A model generated the notes under the pieces. The model was not told the DNA's origin, searched no databases, and saw only the letters and a program-made list of their open reading frames with translations. From Pseudomonas taetrolens (GTDB taxonomy: Bacteria; Pseudomonadota; Gammaproteobacteria; Pseudomonadales; Pseudomonadaceae), in the NCBI RefSeq assembly GCF_900475285.1, contig NZ_LS483370.1:4230001-4294000 (forward strand): 64,000 nt of DNA, read 5' to 3'. Within the stretch, counting starts at the first letter, position 1. The number at the start of each line of letters is the position of its first letter. A program made the position numbers and the translations under genes. Shown in pieces: positions 27,151-37,228 of this stretch.

Positions 27151-27693
27151 CTACAGGGCGCCTTTGCGCATCAGGTAACGCTTCAGCGCATCCAGTGAAT
27201 CCGGGCAATAGGGTTGCAGTTCACTCAAGCGCAAGGCCTCGGACACCGGGAGGAAATGGGCGTGCTGGACTTCTTCGGGCTGGATCTGCAGCGGCCCGTC
27301 CCACACGGCCGAAAACACGGCACACCAGAGATGGTTTTCCGGGCCTTCGAAGTAAAACCGGTCGTGGGCGATCAACGACACACCGCTCACGCCCAACTCT
27401 TCTGCCAGTTCACGGGAAGCCGACTCGGCATAGCTTTCATCAACCCCCACCATGCCGCCCGCCGCCACATCCCAATACCCGGGATACAGCGCCTTGCTCT
27501 GGGTGCGCTGATGCACGCACAACTCGCCAGAGCTGTTGAACAGCAGGATAAACGTGCCGCGCCCGATCAGGCTGCGCTCACGCAGCTCATGGCGCGGCAA
27601 AGCACCCAGGATCCGGTCATCACGGTCGACCCACACCACCTGTTCGACATCGGAGGCCGCACGGTGCGCGGCTTCCGAAGCTGAGATCGCCAT
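27151..27693 (-). CDS. NUDIX hydrolase
   Basis: A 180-aa protein with a complete Nudix box: G-x5-E-x7-REL-x-EE-x-G-V in GGMVGVDESYAESASRELAEELGV (about 79-102). It is closest in layout to the YfcD-like group (early VVWVDRDDRILGALPRHELR, then an IGRGTFILLF strand). These enzymes hydrolyse nucleoside-diphosphate-linked compounds; the substrate cannot be predicted. It starts 3 nt after the DUF2333 stop, with AAGGA as ribosome binding site inside that gene's end, so the two are cotranscribed. Confidence 0.9.
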   Translation of the reverse strand: MAISASEAAHRAASDVEQVVWVDRDDRILGALPRHELRERSLIGRGTFILLFNSSGELCVHQRTQSKALYPGYWDVAAGGMVGVDESYAESASRELAEELGVSGVSLIAHDRFYFEGPENHLWCAVFSAVWDGPLQIQPEEVQHAHFLPVSEALRLSELQPYCPDSLDALKRYLMRKGAL

Positions 27694-27696
27694 GTT

Positions 27697-28764
27697 TTAT
27701 CCTTGCGAGAGCAATTGACGAAGGTCCATGACTGCTGCGTTAGCCCGGGAAATATAGTTGGCCATGACCAGCGAGTGGTTGGCCAACATGCCATAACCGC
27801 TGCCGTTGAGGATCATCGGGCTCCAGACGGGTTCCTGAGCGGCCTCCAGCTCACGAATGATCTGACGAACACTGACCGTCGCGTTCTTTTTGGCCAGCAC
27901 ATCGGCGAAGTCGACCTCAATGGCACGCAGCAAGTGGGACAAGGCCCACGCCTGACCACGCGCTTCATAGAACACGTTGTCGATCTGCATCCACGGCGTT
28001 TCGACGATTTCCTCGTCCACCACCGGCACCTGGCCCGGTTGCAGGCTTTCGGTTTTCAGCGTGCTGTTGAGCTTGACGCGACCCACGCTGGCCGACAGAC
28101 GCTGCGACAGCGAACCCAGACGGGTCCCTACATCACCCAGCCAGTTGTTGAGGTTATCGGCGCGGGCATAGAACAACGCGTTTTTCTGATTAGGATCAGA
28201 CAGGCGCGCCTGATAACGGCTCAGTGAGTTAAGCCCTTCCTGGAACTCGGACTCGCTGGAAGGCAGCATCCAGCTCTTGTTATCGAAGTTGAACCGCGGC
28301 TCGGCCTTGGCCAGATCCGCATCTTCGGCCGACTGCGACTGCGAGCGGGCGAAGTCTTTGCGCATGGCACGGGTCAGGTCACGTACTTGCACCAGCACGC
28401 CATATTCCCAGCTCGGGATATTGTCGAGCAGCACGCCCGGCGGAAAACGGTCATTGGACAGGTAGCCACCCGGCTTGGTGAGCAATGTACCGGCGACGGC
28501 CTTGAGCGTTTCAACCGTGGTAAAACCCGGGACTATTTGCTTGCCGTCTTTCTCGGCAGCCTGTTGGGCCACTTGCTGGACCGGGAACAGGGCCGGCTCC
28601 TGGCTCCAGTACCACCCGAGCCCCAGGCACACCAGGACATAAATGCCCACCAGCACGGCAATGGAGCGACTCAACAAAATGCTTTTGAAATAGCCATGCG
28701 GCTTTGCAGGTGTCTCCTTGACCGATTCGCGGGTGCTGCCCTCACGCTTCTTCCAGTCCAGCAT
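27697..28764 (-). CDS. DUF2333 membrane-anchored protein
   Basis: A 355-aa protein with one N-terminal transmembrane helix (SIAVLVGIYVLVCLGLGWYW, about 33-52). A large periplasmic, helix-rich domain contains conserved-looking segments FDNKSWMLPSSESEFQEGLNSL and SPMILNGSGYGMLANHSLVMA. This matches DUF2333, a gammaproteobacterial family with no established function, found next to the NUDIX gene in Pseudomonas. The start ATG at 28764 has AAGGA eight bases upstream. It is in operon with the NUDIX gene. Confidence 0.85.
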   Translation of the reverse strand: MLDWKKREGSTRESVKETPAKPHGYFKSILLSRSIAVLVGIYVLVCLGLGWYWSQEPALFPVQQVAQQAAEKDGKQIVPGFTTVETLKAVAGTLLTKPGGYLSNDRFPPGVLLDNIPSWEYGVLVQVRDLTRAMRKDFARSQSQSAEDADLAKAEPRFNFDNKSWMLPSSESEFQEGLNSLSRYQARLSDPNQKNALFYARADNLNNWLGDVGTRLGSLSQRLSASVGRVKLNSTLKTESLQPGQVPVVDEEIVETPWMQIDNVFYEARGQAWALSHLLRAIEVDFADVLAKKNATVSVRQIIRELEAAQEPVWSPMILNGSGYGMLANHSLVMANYISRANAAVMDLRQLLSQG

Positions 28765-29037
28765 GGCTATGTCCTTTTCAATACTTGATTCAACGGTTCG
28801 ACCACAACCCTACCCCATCGTGCCTTGCATACATGCTTTTTAATCACACAGAAGCCGGGCCGGGCGCTACAGCACGGCACTATAGAACAAGCTCGCAGCC
28901 ACGCCTATGCACGTGCGGCGTTCCGGTATCCAGACACTCAAACGAGACAGACGCATTGAGGGTCGGTTTTTGACCTGCACCTGCGCCGATCGACCCACTC
29001 CGTTATCATGGCCGCACGTTTGATTTGCGAGATTGCC

Positions 29038-30816
29038 ATGCGCCGCCTGATGTTGATCCTGTGTGTGTTGTTTGCCGTGCCAGCCTTTGGCGCCGGGCTG
29101 CTGGATAACCGCCCCAGCGCCACCCTGGGGGCGATCAATAACAGCAGCGATTTTTTACCCGTGCGAGAAGCGTTCAAGCTGAACCTGATCGACAGCACTC
29201 CCGAAACGATCACGCTGCGTTTTGTCCCCACCGAAGGTTATTACCTGTACCGGCACAAGTTCGGCTTCAAGACCGAACCCGCCGGCATCGCACTGGGTAC
29301 TGCGCAATTGCCGCCCGGCGAAGCCAAGCACGATGAGTACTTTGGCGATGTCGAGGTGTATCACGGCATTCTCGATGTTGAAGTACCCCGCCCGACCAAC
29401 GACTCACGTGCCTTCACCCTGCTGGTCACCTACCAGGGCTGCGCCGACAAAGGGTTGTGCTACCCGCCTGAAACCGAACGCCTGAGCATCGATGGCACGA
29501 CCGTTTCAGCACCCGCCAATGACAGCAGCATGCCGGCAACGTCCTGGAGCTGGCGCGAACTGGCGCTGTTTTTCCTCGCCGGCCTTGGGCTGACCTTTAC
29601 CCCCTGCGTGCTGCCTATGCTGCCGATTCTGTCAGGCGTGGTATTACGCGGTCAGGTGGGCGGCCTGCGCGGTTTCAGCCTGTCTCTGGCCTACGTATTG
29701 CCCATGGCGGCGTGCTTTGCACTGCTGGGGGCGCTGATGGGCATGTTCGGCGCTCAACTCAATCTGCAGGCCCGTCTGCAATCGGTGTGGGTGCTGGTCC
29801 CGTTTGCCCTGTTCTTCGCCATTTTTGCCCTGGCGATGTTTGGCGTATTCGAGCTGAAGTTGCCGCAAGCCATCAGCAACCGCCTGGATCGCGTCGCCAA
29901 TCGCACCCAGGGCGGATCGCTGTGGGGCGCTGCCGTGCTGGGCGTGGTCTCCAGCTTACTGGTATCGCCCTGTGTGTCAGCACCACTGGCCGGTGCCTTG
30001 CTCTATATCAGCGCCAGCGGCGATGCCTTAGGCGGCGGTTTGAAATTGTTCGCGCTGGGCCTGGGCATGGGCGCTCCGCTGCTGCTGGTGGCCACTGGCG
30101 GTGCAGCATGGCTGCCAAAGAGCGGGCCGTGGCTGGTCAGCGTCAAAAATGCGATCGGCGTGTTGCTGCTAGGCCTGGCCATTGGCTTGCTCAGCCGCGT
30201 GCTGCCTGGGCCGATCACCTTGCTGCTGATCGGTTTGCTGGCGGTGGGCGTGAGCCTGTTCCTGGGCACCCTGGAGCTGACCCACAAAACTCCGCGCCAG
30301 CGCCTCGCCCAACTGCTAGGCCTGATGCTGCTGGTTTATGGCCTGGCCTGCTGGTACGGCGCTCTCAATGGCCAGGGCAACCCGCTGAATCCTCTCGGCC
30401 CTTCGCAATCGATCAGCAACGCCACACCGGCCGCCCCGCAACAGGCAGGCCAATGGCTCAGCATCAGCACGCCCGCCGAGCTGGATAACGCGCTGGCCGA
30501 AGCCAGGGCAGCAGGCCAACCGTTGTTGCTGGACTGGTACGCCGACTGGTGCATCAGTTGCAAGGTGATTGAACATGAAGTGCTGGACAACCCGCGTGTG
30601 CTCGCTTTGCTCAAAGGCTACCGGATGATTCGCTTCGACATGACGGCCAGCAATCCCGAGCAGCGTGCCCTGCTCGATCACTACCACTTGTTCGGTCCTC
30701 CGGCGCTGATGTTCTTTGGTAAAAATGGCGCCGAAATAAGTGACCAGCGGGTCATCGGCGAGATCAATGCGGCGGACTTCGCCGAACGTGTCGCGAACGC
30801 GAATGACCAGAACTAG
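29038..30816 (+). CDS. dsbD: Thiol:disulfide interchange protein DsbD
   Basis: A 592-aa inner-membrane reductant conduit. It has a signal peptide (about 1-20) and an N-terminal periplasmic domain with the Cys pair in CADKGLCYPPE. Eight membrane helices carry the paired-Cys motifs FTPCVLPMLPILSG and VSPCVSAP. The C-terminal thioredoxin-like domain has WCISCKV (Cys505, Cys508). It passes electrons from cytoplasmic thioredoxin to periplasmic DsbC/DsbG and cytochrome c maturation proteins. The ATG at 29038 gives a correct signal peptide; the ATG at 29008 would add ten polar residues ahead of it. The aroQ-accBC set downstream is the standard Pseudomonas order. Confidence 0.95.
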   Translation: MRRLMLILCVLFAVPAFGAGLLDNRPSATLGAINNSSDFLPVREAFKLNLIDSTPETITLRFVPTEGYYLYRHKFGFKTEPAGIALGTAQLPPGEAKHDEYFGDVEVYHGILDVEVPRPTNDSRAFTLLVTYQGCADKGLCYPPETERLSIDGTTVSAPANDSSMPATSWSWRELALFFLAGLGLTFTPCVLPMLPILSGVVLRGQVGGLRGFSLSLAYVLPMAACFALLGALMGMFGAQLNLQARLQSVWVLVPFALFFAIFALAMFGVFELKLPQAISNRLDRVANRTQGGSLWGAAVLGVVSSLLVSPCVSAPLAGALLYISASGDALGGGLKLFALGLGMGAPLLLVATGGAAWLPKSGPWLVSVKNAIGVLLLGLAIGLLSRVLPGPITLLLIGLLAVGVSLFLGTLELTHKTPRQRLAQLLGLMLLVYGLACWYGALNGQGNPLNPLGPSQSISNATPAAPQQAGQWLSISTPAELDNALAEARAAGQPLLLDWYADWCISCKVIEHEVLDNPRVLALLKGYRMIRFDMTASNPEQRALLDHYHLFGPPALMFFGKNGAEISDQRVIGEINAADFAERVANANDQN

Positions 30817-30946
30817 AGCTCCAGTCACAAACTTTTCGCGAACATCGGTCATTGTGCTGGCTATTGCAGTTAACTGGACAGCGAATCCGCTTTTCGGCAT
30901 AGTCGCCCGGCACTGACAACTGCACACACATAACAAGGAACAGCAG

Positions 30947-31402
30947 ATGGCGACCTTTCTGGTGCTGCACGGCCCCAACCTGAACCTGCTCGGCACCCGT
31001 GAGCCGGGCGTCTACGGCGCGACTACCCTGGCGCAAATCAATCAGGATCTGGAGCAGCGGGCCCGTAATGCCGGTCACCATTTGCTCTATCTGCAAAGCA
31101 ATGCCGAGTATGAATTGATCGACCGGATTCATGCCGCCCGCGATGAAGGGGTGGATTTTATTTTGATCAACCCGGCTGCTTTTACCCACACCAGCGTGGC
31201 ATTACGTGACGCGTTGCTGGCAGTGAGCATCCCATTCATCGAAGTGCATTTGTCTAACGTGCACAAACGCGAACCTTTCCGCCATCACTCCTACTTCTCC
31301 GACGTTGCGGTAGGTGTGATCTGCGGCCTTGGCGCCAGCGGTTATCGACTGGCCTTGGAGGCCGCCCTGGAACAGCTTGAACTACAAGCTAAACGCCCCT
31401 GA
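30947..31402 (+). CDS. aroQ: 3-dehydroquinate dehydratase, type II
   Basis: A 151-aa enzyme that dehydrates 3-dehydroquinate to 3-dehydroshikimate in the shikimate pathway. It begins [24 protein letters not shown], with the active-site Arg/Tyr loop of type II enzymes. It continues with [14 protein letters not shown], the [17 protein letters not shown] segment and [19 protein letters not shown] containing the catalytic His. AAGGA precedes the ATG by seven bases. It lies 25 bp upstream of accB, with which it is often cotranscribed in Pseudomonas. Confidence 0.96.
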   Translation: MATFLVLHGPNLNLLGTREPGVYGATTLAQINQDLEQRARNAGHHLLYLQSNAEYELIDRIHAARDEGVDFILINPAAFTHTSVALRDALLAVSIPFIEVHLSNVHKREPFRHHSYFSDVAVGVICGLGASGYRLALEAALEQLELQAKRP

Positions 31403-31427
31403 CCGACCCATTGGGAGTTGACGATTC

Positions 31428-31889
31428 ATGGATATCCGTAAAGTTAAGAAACTGATCGAGCTGCTGGAAGAGTCCGGTATCGACGAGCTGGAAATCAAAG
31501 AAGGCGAAGAGTCCGTACGCATCAGCCGTCACAGCAAGACTCCAGCCCAGCAGTTCTACGCGCCTGCTCCAATGCAAGCGCCAGCCGCTGCCGCTCCGGT
31601 CGCCGCAACCCCGGTTGCTACCATCACCGAAGCTCCGGCCGCCCCGAAACTGAACGGTTTTGTGGTCAAGTCGCCAATGGTCGGTACGTTCTACCGCACC
31701 CCGGCGCCAACTTCGCCAGCCTTCGTTGAAGTGGGCCAGACCGTTAAGGTCGGCGACACCATTTGCATCGTTGAAGCGATGAAAATGATGAACCACATCC
31801 AGGCTGAAAAAGCCGGTGTTATCGAATCCATCCTGGTAGAAAACGGTCAGCCGGTTGAGTTCGACCAACCGCTGTTCACCATCGTTTGA
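31428..31889 (+). CDS. accB: Biotin carboxyl carrier protein of acetyl-CoA carboxylase
   Basis: A 153-aa BCCP with an N-terminal dimerisation region ([20 protein letters not shown]), a flexible Ala/Pro-rich linker (about 40-75) and a C-terminal biotinyl domain. The domain contains EAMKMMN; Lys119 is the predicted biotinylation site. It carries CO2 from AccC to the transcarboxylase in the first step of fatty acid synthesis. accC follows after 17 bp. Confidence 0.97.
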   Translation: MDIRKVKKLIELLEESGIDELEIKEGEESVRISRHSKTPAQQFYAPAPMQAPAAAAPVAATPVATITEAPAAPKLNGFVVKSPMVGTFYRTPAPTSPAFVEVGQTVKVGDTICIVEAMKMMNHIQAEKAGVIESILVENGQPVEFDQPLFTIV

Positions 31890-31906
31890 ACCACGGGGAG
31901 CCAACG

Positions 31907-33265
31907 ATGTTGAAGCCTCAGAAGCTGGAAAAAGTTCTTATCGCCAACCGCGGTGAAATCGCCTTGCGTATCCTGCGGGCGTGCAAGGAACTGGGCATCA
32001 AGACCGTCGCAGTGTACTCCACTGCCGACAAGGAACTGATGCACCTGGGCCTGGCGGACGAAACCGTCTGCATCGGTCCGGCACCAGCCAACCTGTCTTA
32101 CCTGCACATTCCGGCAATCATCGCGGCCGCTGAAGTTACCGGCGCCACGGCGATTCACCCGGGCTACGGCTTTTTGGCTGAAAACGCCGACTTCGCCGAG
32201 CAAGTCGAGAAATCCGGCTTTGCCTTCATCGGTCCTAAAGCCGATACCATCCGCCTGATGGGCGACAAGGTGTCGGCCAAGCACGCGATGATCGCGGCAG
32301 GCGTTCCGACGGTTCCGGGTTCTGACGGCCCGTTGCCTGAAGACGAAGAAACCGCACTGCGCATTGGCCGTGAAGTCGGCTACCCGGTGATCATCAAGGC
32401 CGCTGGCGGCGGCGGTGGTCGCGGCATGCGCGTTGTGCACCGCGAAGAAGACCTGATCGAAGCAGCCAAGCAGACCCGCGAAGAAGCAGGCGCCTGGTTC
32501 AGCAACCCGATGGTCTACCTCGAAAAATACCTGACCAACCCACGTCACGTGGAAGTTCAGGTGCTTTCCGACGGCCAGGGCAATGCGATCCACCTGGGCG
32601 ACCGCGATTGCTCGCTGCAGCGTCGTCACCAAAAGGTTCTGGAAGAAGCACCGGCACCCGGCATTGACGAGACCGCACGCGCAGAAGTTCTGGCGCGTTG
32701 CGTTCAGGCGTGTATCGACATCAACTACCGCGGCGCAGGCACGTTCGAGTTCCTGTACGAAAATGGTCGCTTCTACTTCATCGAGATGAACACTCGCGTG
32801 CAGGTAGAGCACCCGGTTTCCGAAATGGTCACCGGCATCGACATCCTCAAAGAGATGTTGAGCATTGCGGCAGGCAACAAGCTGACCTTCAGCCAGGACG
32901 ACGTAAAAATCCACGGTCACTCGCTGGAATGCCGGATCAACGCTGAAGACCCGGCGACGTTCATGCCGAGCCCGGGCATGGTCAAGCACTTCCACGCACC
33001 AGGCGGCAACGGCGTTCGCGTCGATTCGCACCTGTACAGCGGCTACAAGGTTCCGTCCAACTACGACTCCCTGATCGGCAAGCTGATCACCTGGGGCTCG
33101 ACCCGTGACGAAGCCATGGCGCGCATGCGCAATGCCCTGGACGAGATCGTGGTCGACGGGATCAAAACCAACATCCCGCTGCACCGTGATCTGGTGAATG
33201 ACGAAGGCTTCTGCGAAGGCGGCGTCAACATTCACTACCTGGAACACAAACTGGCTAACCAGTAA
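31907..33265 (+). CDS. accC: Biotin carboxylase subunit of acetyl-CoA carboxylase
   Basis: A 452-aa ATP-grasp enzyme that carboxylates biotin on AccB. It shows the N-terminal [18 protein letters not shown], the Gly-rich ATP loop [14 protein letters not shown], the catalytic [18 protein letters not shown] and the biotin carboxylase C-terminal domain. The ATG at 31907 has GGGGAG six bases upstream. The adjacent accB and the downstream terminator at 33281 close the operon. Confidence 0.97.
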   Translation: MLKPQKLEKVLIANRGEIALRILRACKELGIKTVAVYSTADKELMHLGLADETVCIGPAPANLSYLHIPAIIAAAEVTGATAIHPGYGFLAENADFAEQVEKSGFAFIGPKADTIRLMGDKVSAKHAMIAAGVPTVPGSDGPLPEDEETALRIGREVGYPVIIKAAGGGGGRGMRVVHREEDLIEAAKQTREEAGAWFSNPMVYLEKYLTNPRHVEVQVLSDGQGNAIHLGDRDCSLQRRHQKVLEEAPAPGIDETARAEVLARCVQACIDINYRGAGTFEFLYENGRFYFIEMNTRVQVEHPVSEMVTGIDILKEMLSIAAGNKLTFSQDDVKIHGHSLECRINAEDPATFMPSPGMVKHFHAPGGNGVRVDSHLYSGYKVPSNYDSLIGKLITWGSTRDEAMARMRNALDEIVVDGIKTNIPLHRDLVNDEGFCEGGVNIHYLEHKLANQ

Positions 33266-33280
33266 GTTTGTTTTCTGATC

Positions 33281-33312
33281 AACAAAGCCGCTTTCGAGCG
33301 GCTTTGTTGTTT
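33281..33312 (+). terminator. Rho-independent terminator after accC
   Basis: Perfect 12-bp stem AACAAAGCCGCT / AGCGGCTTTGTT closed by a TTCG tetraloop (33293-33296), followed by GTTT. It lies 15 bp past the accC stop. It is an unusually stable stem with a short T-tract. Confidence 0.88.
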
Positions 33313-33442
33313 ACGGGTTTTGCTGACGCCCGCCAGGCGCTTCATCGTATTTTGATTACCCGCCACGCCCCTGCTCGCGTAAACTTGCGCGCTTTCGCGG
33401 CCCGACAGGCTGCATATTCCTCTTAATTCAAAGGTGCCCGCC

Positions 33443-34321
33443 ATGCCTTGGCTGCAAGTACGCCTCGCCATCAGCCCGGAACAAGCCGAAACCTACGAAG
33501 ACGCTTTCCTCGAAGTCGGCGCTGTTTCGGTCACGTTCATGGACGCCGAAGATCAACCGATCTTTGAACCTGAACTCAACACCACCCCACTGTGGTCGCA
33601 CACCCACTTGCTGGCACTGTTCGAAGGCGGCACCGAAGCCAAACTCGTTCTGTCCCATCTGGAACTGCTGACCGGCTCGCCCTTGCCCGAGCACCACGCC
33701 GAAGTCATCGAAGACCAGGATTGGGAACGCAGCTGGATGGACAACTTCCACCCGATGCGCTTCGGCCAGCGCCTGTGGATCGTACCCAGCTGGCACGCAG
33801 CTCCCGAGCCGGGCGCCGTGAACCTGCTGCTCGATCCGGGCCTGGCGTTTGGCACCGGCACCCACCCGACCACCGCGCTGTGCCTGGAATGGCTCGACGG
33901 TCAGGACCTCAAGGACTGCAACGTGCTGGACTTCGGCTGCGGCTCGGGGATTCTGGCCATCGCCGCCCTGCTGCTGGGCGCCAAGGAGGCCATCGGCACC
34001 GATATCGATGTACAGGCGCTGGAAGCCTCGCGCGATAACGCCGGACGCAACAACATCGAGCCGGCCCTGTTTCCGCTGTACCTGCCCGAAGACCTGCCAC
34101 AGGTTCAGGCCGATGTCGTGGTCGCCAATATCCTCGCCGGGCCATTGGTCGCACTGGCACCACAACTGTCGAGCCTGGTCAAACCCGGTGGCCGCCTGGC
34201 ATTGTCGGGTATCCTCGCCGAACAGGGCGAAGAAGTGGCGGCTGCCTACGCCAGGGATTTCGACCTTGACCCTATCGCCAATCGCGACGGCTGGGTGCGC
34301 ATCAGTGGCCGTCGGCGCTAG
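33443..34321 (+). CDS. prmA: Ribosomal protein L11 methyltransferase
   Basis: A 292-aa SAM-dependent methylase that trimethylates ribosomal protein L11. The N-terminal substrate-recognition domain starts [10 protein letters not shown]. The Rossmann methyltransferase domain shows [14 protein letters not shown], motif [16 protein letters not shown] and the catalytic-loop [10 protein letters not shown]. The ATG at 33443 has AAAGG eight bases upstream and gives the exact Pseudomonas length; an upstream GTG at 33434 would overlap that sequence. Confidence 0.95.
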   Translation: MPWLQVRLAISPEQAETYEDAFLEVGAVSVTFMDAEDQPIFEPELNTTPLWSHTHLLALFEGGTEAKLVLSHLELLTGSPLPEHHAEVIEDQDWERSWMDNFHPMRFGQRLWIVPSWHAAPEPGAVNLLLDPGLAFGTGTHPTTALCLEWLDGQDLKDCNVLDFGCGSGILAIAALLLGAKEAIGTDIDVQALEASRDNAGRNNIEPALFPLYLPEDLPQVQADVVVANILAGPLVALAPQLSSLVKPGGRLALSGILAEQGEEVAAAYARDFDLDPIANRDGWVRISGRRR

Positions 34322-34351
34322 AATGCACGCCTGACTAATCCGGATGGCCGC

Positions 34352-35620
34352 ATGAGCGATAGCTTCGTTACACAGTGCCCGCATTGCCAAACCAGCTTCC
34401 GCGTCAACCATGCTCAATTGAGCATGGCGCGCGGCGTGGTGCGCTGTGGCGCCTGCCTGCAAGTGTTCAATGCCGCACAGCAACTGCTGAATAAAAGCAC
34501 TGAAACAGAGCAGCCACCGGTCGCGACGCCCGCTGCTGTGGCACCCGCGACCATCGCGCCGCCCGCTACGCCCAAGGCCGCCGAACCGACACCGTGGCAG
34601 GCGACCGAGCTCGACCTCGACCATCTGGATCTGGACGAAGAACTGGCCAGGCTTGAAGAACTTGAAATCCAGCCCAGCAAAAGCTTCGGCCAACCGCACA
34701 AACCCAAAGACCCTTCGCTGAGTGCGCGGCGCGAAACCTCCGACGCAGAGGAAAGCGAATGGTCTGACAGCCTGTTCAGCGACTCTGCTGCCGAGCGCGC
34801 CGAAACCTCGGCGCTGGCGGCACAGGCCGCAGCAAAGCCCCTCGAGCCAAACACATCCGAACGCACCGAGCCGTCCCTGTCTCTCGACATCGACGATCTC
34901 GACGACACCCCGCAACTCAGGTTGTCGATGGACGATGATGAACAGGAGCCGCCGCTGATCGGCGAACGCCTGTCAGCAACCGATGACGAAGACGAAGACG
35001 AAGACGAAGACGAAGAGATTGTTGAGGCGGCCCCTGCCGGCAAAGACAAATCCAGACGCAACGAACCGGGCATACGCGATGACATGCTGCTGGATCTGGT
35101 CGACACGCCCCTGCACCTGGACTGGAAAAAGCGCCGCAGCCCTTGGGGCAAGCGCCTGCTCTGGGGCTTGCTGGTGCTGTTGGCGGGTGGCGCGCTGGCC
35201 GGCCAGTACATTGCCTACCACTTCGAGGAGCTGGCCCGACAGGACCTGTACCGCCCTTACTTTCAGCAAGTGTGCCCACTGATCGGCTGCACCGTACCTT
35301 CAAAGGTCGATATTGACCGGATCAAAAGCAGCAACCTGGTGGTGCGCAGCCACCCTGAGTTCGCCGGGGCACTGGTAGTCGATGCCATCCTGTATAACCG
35401 CGCGCCGTTCTCCCAGCCGTTCCCCTTGCTGGAAATGCGCTTCGCCGACCTCAATGGCAAAATGATTGCCAGTCGCCGCTTCAAACCCGGCGAGTACCTG
35501 AGCGGCGACCTGGCCAAGGCCGAAATGCCACCACAAACCCCTATCCATATTGCTCTGGACATCCTTGATCCGGGCCCCAAGGCGGTTAACTACAGCCTCA
35601 GCTTTCACTCCCCGGAATGA
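34352..35620 (+). CDS. Zinc-ribbon and DUF3426 membrane protein
   Basis: A 422-aa protein with an MJ0042-type zinc ribbon at the N-terminus (CPHCQTSF ... CGAC, Cys pairs at about 9-12 and 31-34). A long, low-complexity acidic linker (about 60-250, including a run of alternating Asp and Glu) follows. One transmembrane helix (LLWGLLVLLAGGALAGQYIAYH, about 269-290) leads to a C-terminal DUF3426 domain outside the membrane (ILYNRAPFSQPFPLLEMRFADL). Zinc-ribbon/DUF3426 proteins are common in Proteobacteria, but the function is not established. It lies directly downstream of prmA and may share its transcript. Confidence 0.88.
   Translation: MSDSFVTQCPHCQTSFRVNHAQLSMARGVVRCGACLQVFNAAQQLLNKSTETEQPPVATPAAVAPATIAPPATPKAAEPTPWQATELDLDHLDLDEELARLEELEIQPSKSFGQPHKPKDPSLSARRETSDAEESEWSDSLFSDSAAERAETSALAAQAAAKPLEPNTSERTEPSLSLDIDDLDDTPQLRLSMDDDEQEPPLIGERLSATDDEDEDEDEDEEIVEAAPAGKDKSRRNEPGIRDDMLLDLVDTPLHLDWKKRRSPWGKRLLWGLLVLLAGGALAGQYIAYHFEELARQDLYRPYFQQVCPLIGCTVPSKVDIDRIKSSNLVVRSHPEFAGALVVDAILYNRAPFSQPFPLLEMRFADLNGKMIASRRFKPGEYLSGDLAKAEMPPQTPIHIALDILDPGPKAVNYSLSFHSPE
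34985..35014 (+). repeat. Five in-frame GACGAA repeats within the DUF3426 gene
   Basis: Five perfect tandem copies of the hexamer GACGAA encode an alternating Asp-Glu run. Because the unit is six bases, changes in copy number would alter linker length without breaking the frame. Confidence 0.9.
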
Positions 35621-35816
35621 ACCTCACGCGTTTTTAGTGGCCAGCGACACGCTTGCGGCCATGAGTTGACCTCTGCGAGCTGGCGGTTCAAGCAAGCAAC
35701 TTGCCACGGGTTGTTCAATTTTTATCCAGTTCAGTCTTTATCCAGTCATCGAGAGCGGGTATCATGCCAACCCTTTTTCGAACTCCCAAGATCCGGCCCC
35801 ACAACAGGGAAGTCCT

Positions 35817-36830
35817 ATGTCGGCGGTACGCATCGGCCCATATACATTACATAACGGTTTGATTCTCGCCCCGATGGCGGGCGTCACAGACCAGCCCTTT
35901 CGTCAGCTTTGTCGACGGATGGGCGCAGGCCTGGTTGTTTCGGAAATGGTCACCAGCGACATGAGTCTCTGGAACAGTCGCAAATCGCGCCTGCGCATGA
36001 TTCACGACGGTGATCCCGAGCCCCGCTCGGTACAGATTGCCGGCGGTGACGCGCAAATGCTGGCAGACGCCGCCAGAGCCAATGTGGAACTGGGCGCACA
36101 GATTATTGACATCAACATGGGTTGCCCGGCCAAGAAGGTTTGCAACAAGGCCGCCGGCTCCGCGTTATTGAAAGATGAAGCATTGGTGAACGAGATCCTG
36201 CAGGCCGTTGTGGCCGCAGTTGATGTGCCGGTCACCCTGAAAATCCGTACCGGCTGGGACCGGGACAACAAAAACGGCCTTACGGTGGCAAAAATTGCCG
36301 AACAGGCCGGGATTCAAGCACTGGCAGTGCATGGCCGAACCCGGGCCGACCTTTACACCGGCGAAGCCGAGTACGACACCATCGCCGCGATCAAGCAGGC
36401 CGTGTCGATCCCGGTGTTTGCCAATGGCGACATCGATTCACCCCACAAGGCCCGGCATGTGCTGCAAGCAACCGGCGCCGACGGACTTTTGATTGGCAGG
36501 GCGGCCCAGGGGCGGCCCTGGATTTTCCGCGAAGTTGATCACTTTTTGCGTACCGGGCAACTCTTGCCGGCACCGCAGATGAGCGAAGTGGAACGTATTC
36601 TGCTAGAGCATCTGGCCGCATTGCATGCCTTCTATGGGGAGGTGCTGGGCGTACGTATTGCCCGCAAGCATGTCGGCTGGTATCTCGCAACCTTGCCGGG
36701 CGCCAAGGAGTTTCGCGCCCACTTCAATCGTTTAGAAGATACGGAAGCACAATGCGCCAACGTTCAGGCGTTTTTCGCCGAACGACACAAGAGCCTGGTG
36801 ACAGGGGACGAAGGATGGGTGGCCGCATGA
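35817..36830 (+). CDS. dusB: tRNA-dihydrouridine synthase B
   Basis: A 337-aa FMN enzyme that reduces specific uridines in tRNA. It shows the N-terminal [16 protein letters not shown], the catalytic Cys motif [19 protein letters not shown] and a TIM-barrel FMN-binding segment ([34 protein letters not shown]). AGGGAAG precedes the ATG. Its TGA overlaps the fis ATG (ATGA), the conserved dusB-fis coupling in gammaproteobacteria. The 196-bp gap before it (35621-35816) presumably carries its promoter. Confidence 0.96.
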   Translation: MSAVRIGPYTLHNGLILAPMAGVTDQPFRQLCRRMGAGLVVSEMVTSDMSLWNSRKSRLRMIHDGDPEPRSVQIAGGDAQMLADAARANVELGAQIIDINMGCPAKKVCNKAAGSALLKDEALVNEILQAVVAAVDVPVTLKIRTGWDRDNKNGLTVAKIAEQAGIQALAVHGRTRADLYTGEAEYDTIAAIKQAVSIPVFANGDIDSPHKARHVLQATGADGLLIGRAAQGRPWIFREVDHFLRTGQLLPAPQMSEVERILLEHLAALHAFYGEVLGVRIARKHVGWYLATLPGAKEFRAHFNRLEDTEAQCANVQAFFAERHKSLVTGDEGWVAA

Positions 36831-37147
36831 CGATGATGACCGAGACATTAGTGAGTGGAACAACGCCCGTGAGCGACAACGTCAACTTGAAACAGCACCT
36901 CAATACACCAAGCGAAGAAGGTCAGACCCTTCGCGGGAGTGTCGAAAAGGCGCTGCACAATTATTTCGCCCATCTGGAGGGCGCTGAAGTTACGGACGTG
37001 TACAACCTGGTGCTTTCAGAAGTCGAGGCCCCCTTGCTCGAGTGCGTCATGAACTACGTCAAGGGCAACCAGACCAAAGCATCCGAGTTACTGGGACTGA
37101 ACCGCGGTACCTTGCGCAAAAAACTCAAACAGTACGATCTGCTGTAA
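36827..37147 (+). CDS. fis: Nucleoid-associated DNA-binding protein Fis
   Basis: A 106-aa protein with an N-terminal Pseudomonas-type extension and a C-terminal helix-turn-helix ([29 protein letters not shown], about 75-103), nearly identical to enterobacterial Fis. It bends DNA and regulates growth-phase genes, rRNA promoters and recombination. The start overlaps the dusB stop. It is followed by a rho-independent terminator at 37165. Confidence 0.96.
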   Translation: MTMMTETLVSGTTPVSDNVNLKQHLNTPSEEGQTLRGSVEKALHNYFAHLEGAEVTDVYNLVLSEVEAPLLECVMNYVKGNQTKASELLGLNRGTLRKKLKQYDLL

Positions 37148-37164
37148 GCATTCAATCAAACCTG

Positions 37165-37197
37165 AAAGGCGTCCTGGTAAAACGGGCCGCCTTTTTT
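37165..37197 (+). terminator. Rho-independent terminator after fis
   Basis: AAAGGCG-T-CC / GG-G-CCGCCTTT forms a stem with one mismatch, ending in six T residues (37192-37197). It lies 17 bp past the fis stop, so purH probably has its own promoter or depends on readthrough. Confidence 0.82.
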
Positions 37198-37228
37198 GCT
37201 GACTCCTTTGCTTTTGATGGAAATCGAG

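Noticed and set aside
31847-33247. 466-codon frame antisense to accC
   Set aside because: Same codon-bias effect; accC carries all biotin carboxylase motifs.
33428-34915. 495-codon frame antisense to prmA and the DUF3426 gene
   Set aside because: It crosses two well-supported genes and has no domain.
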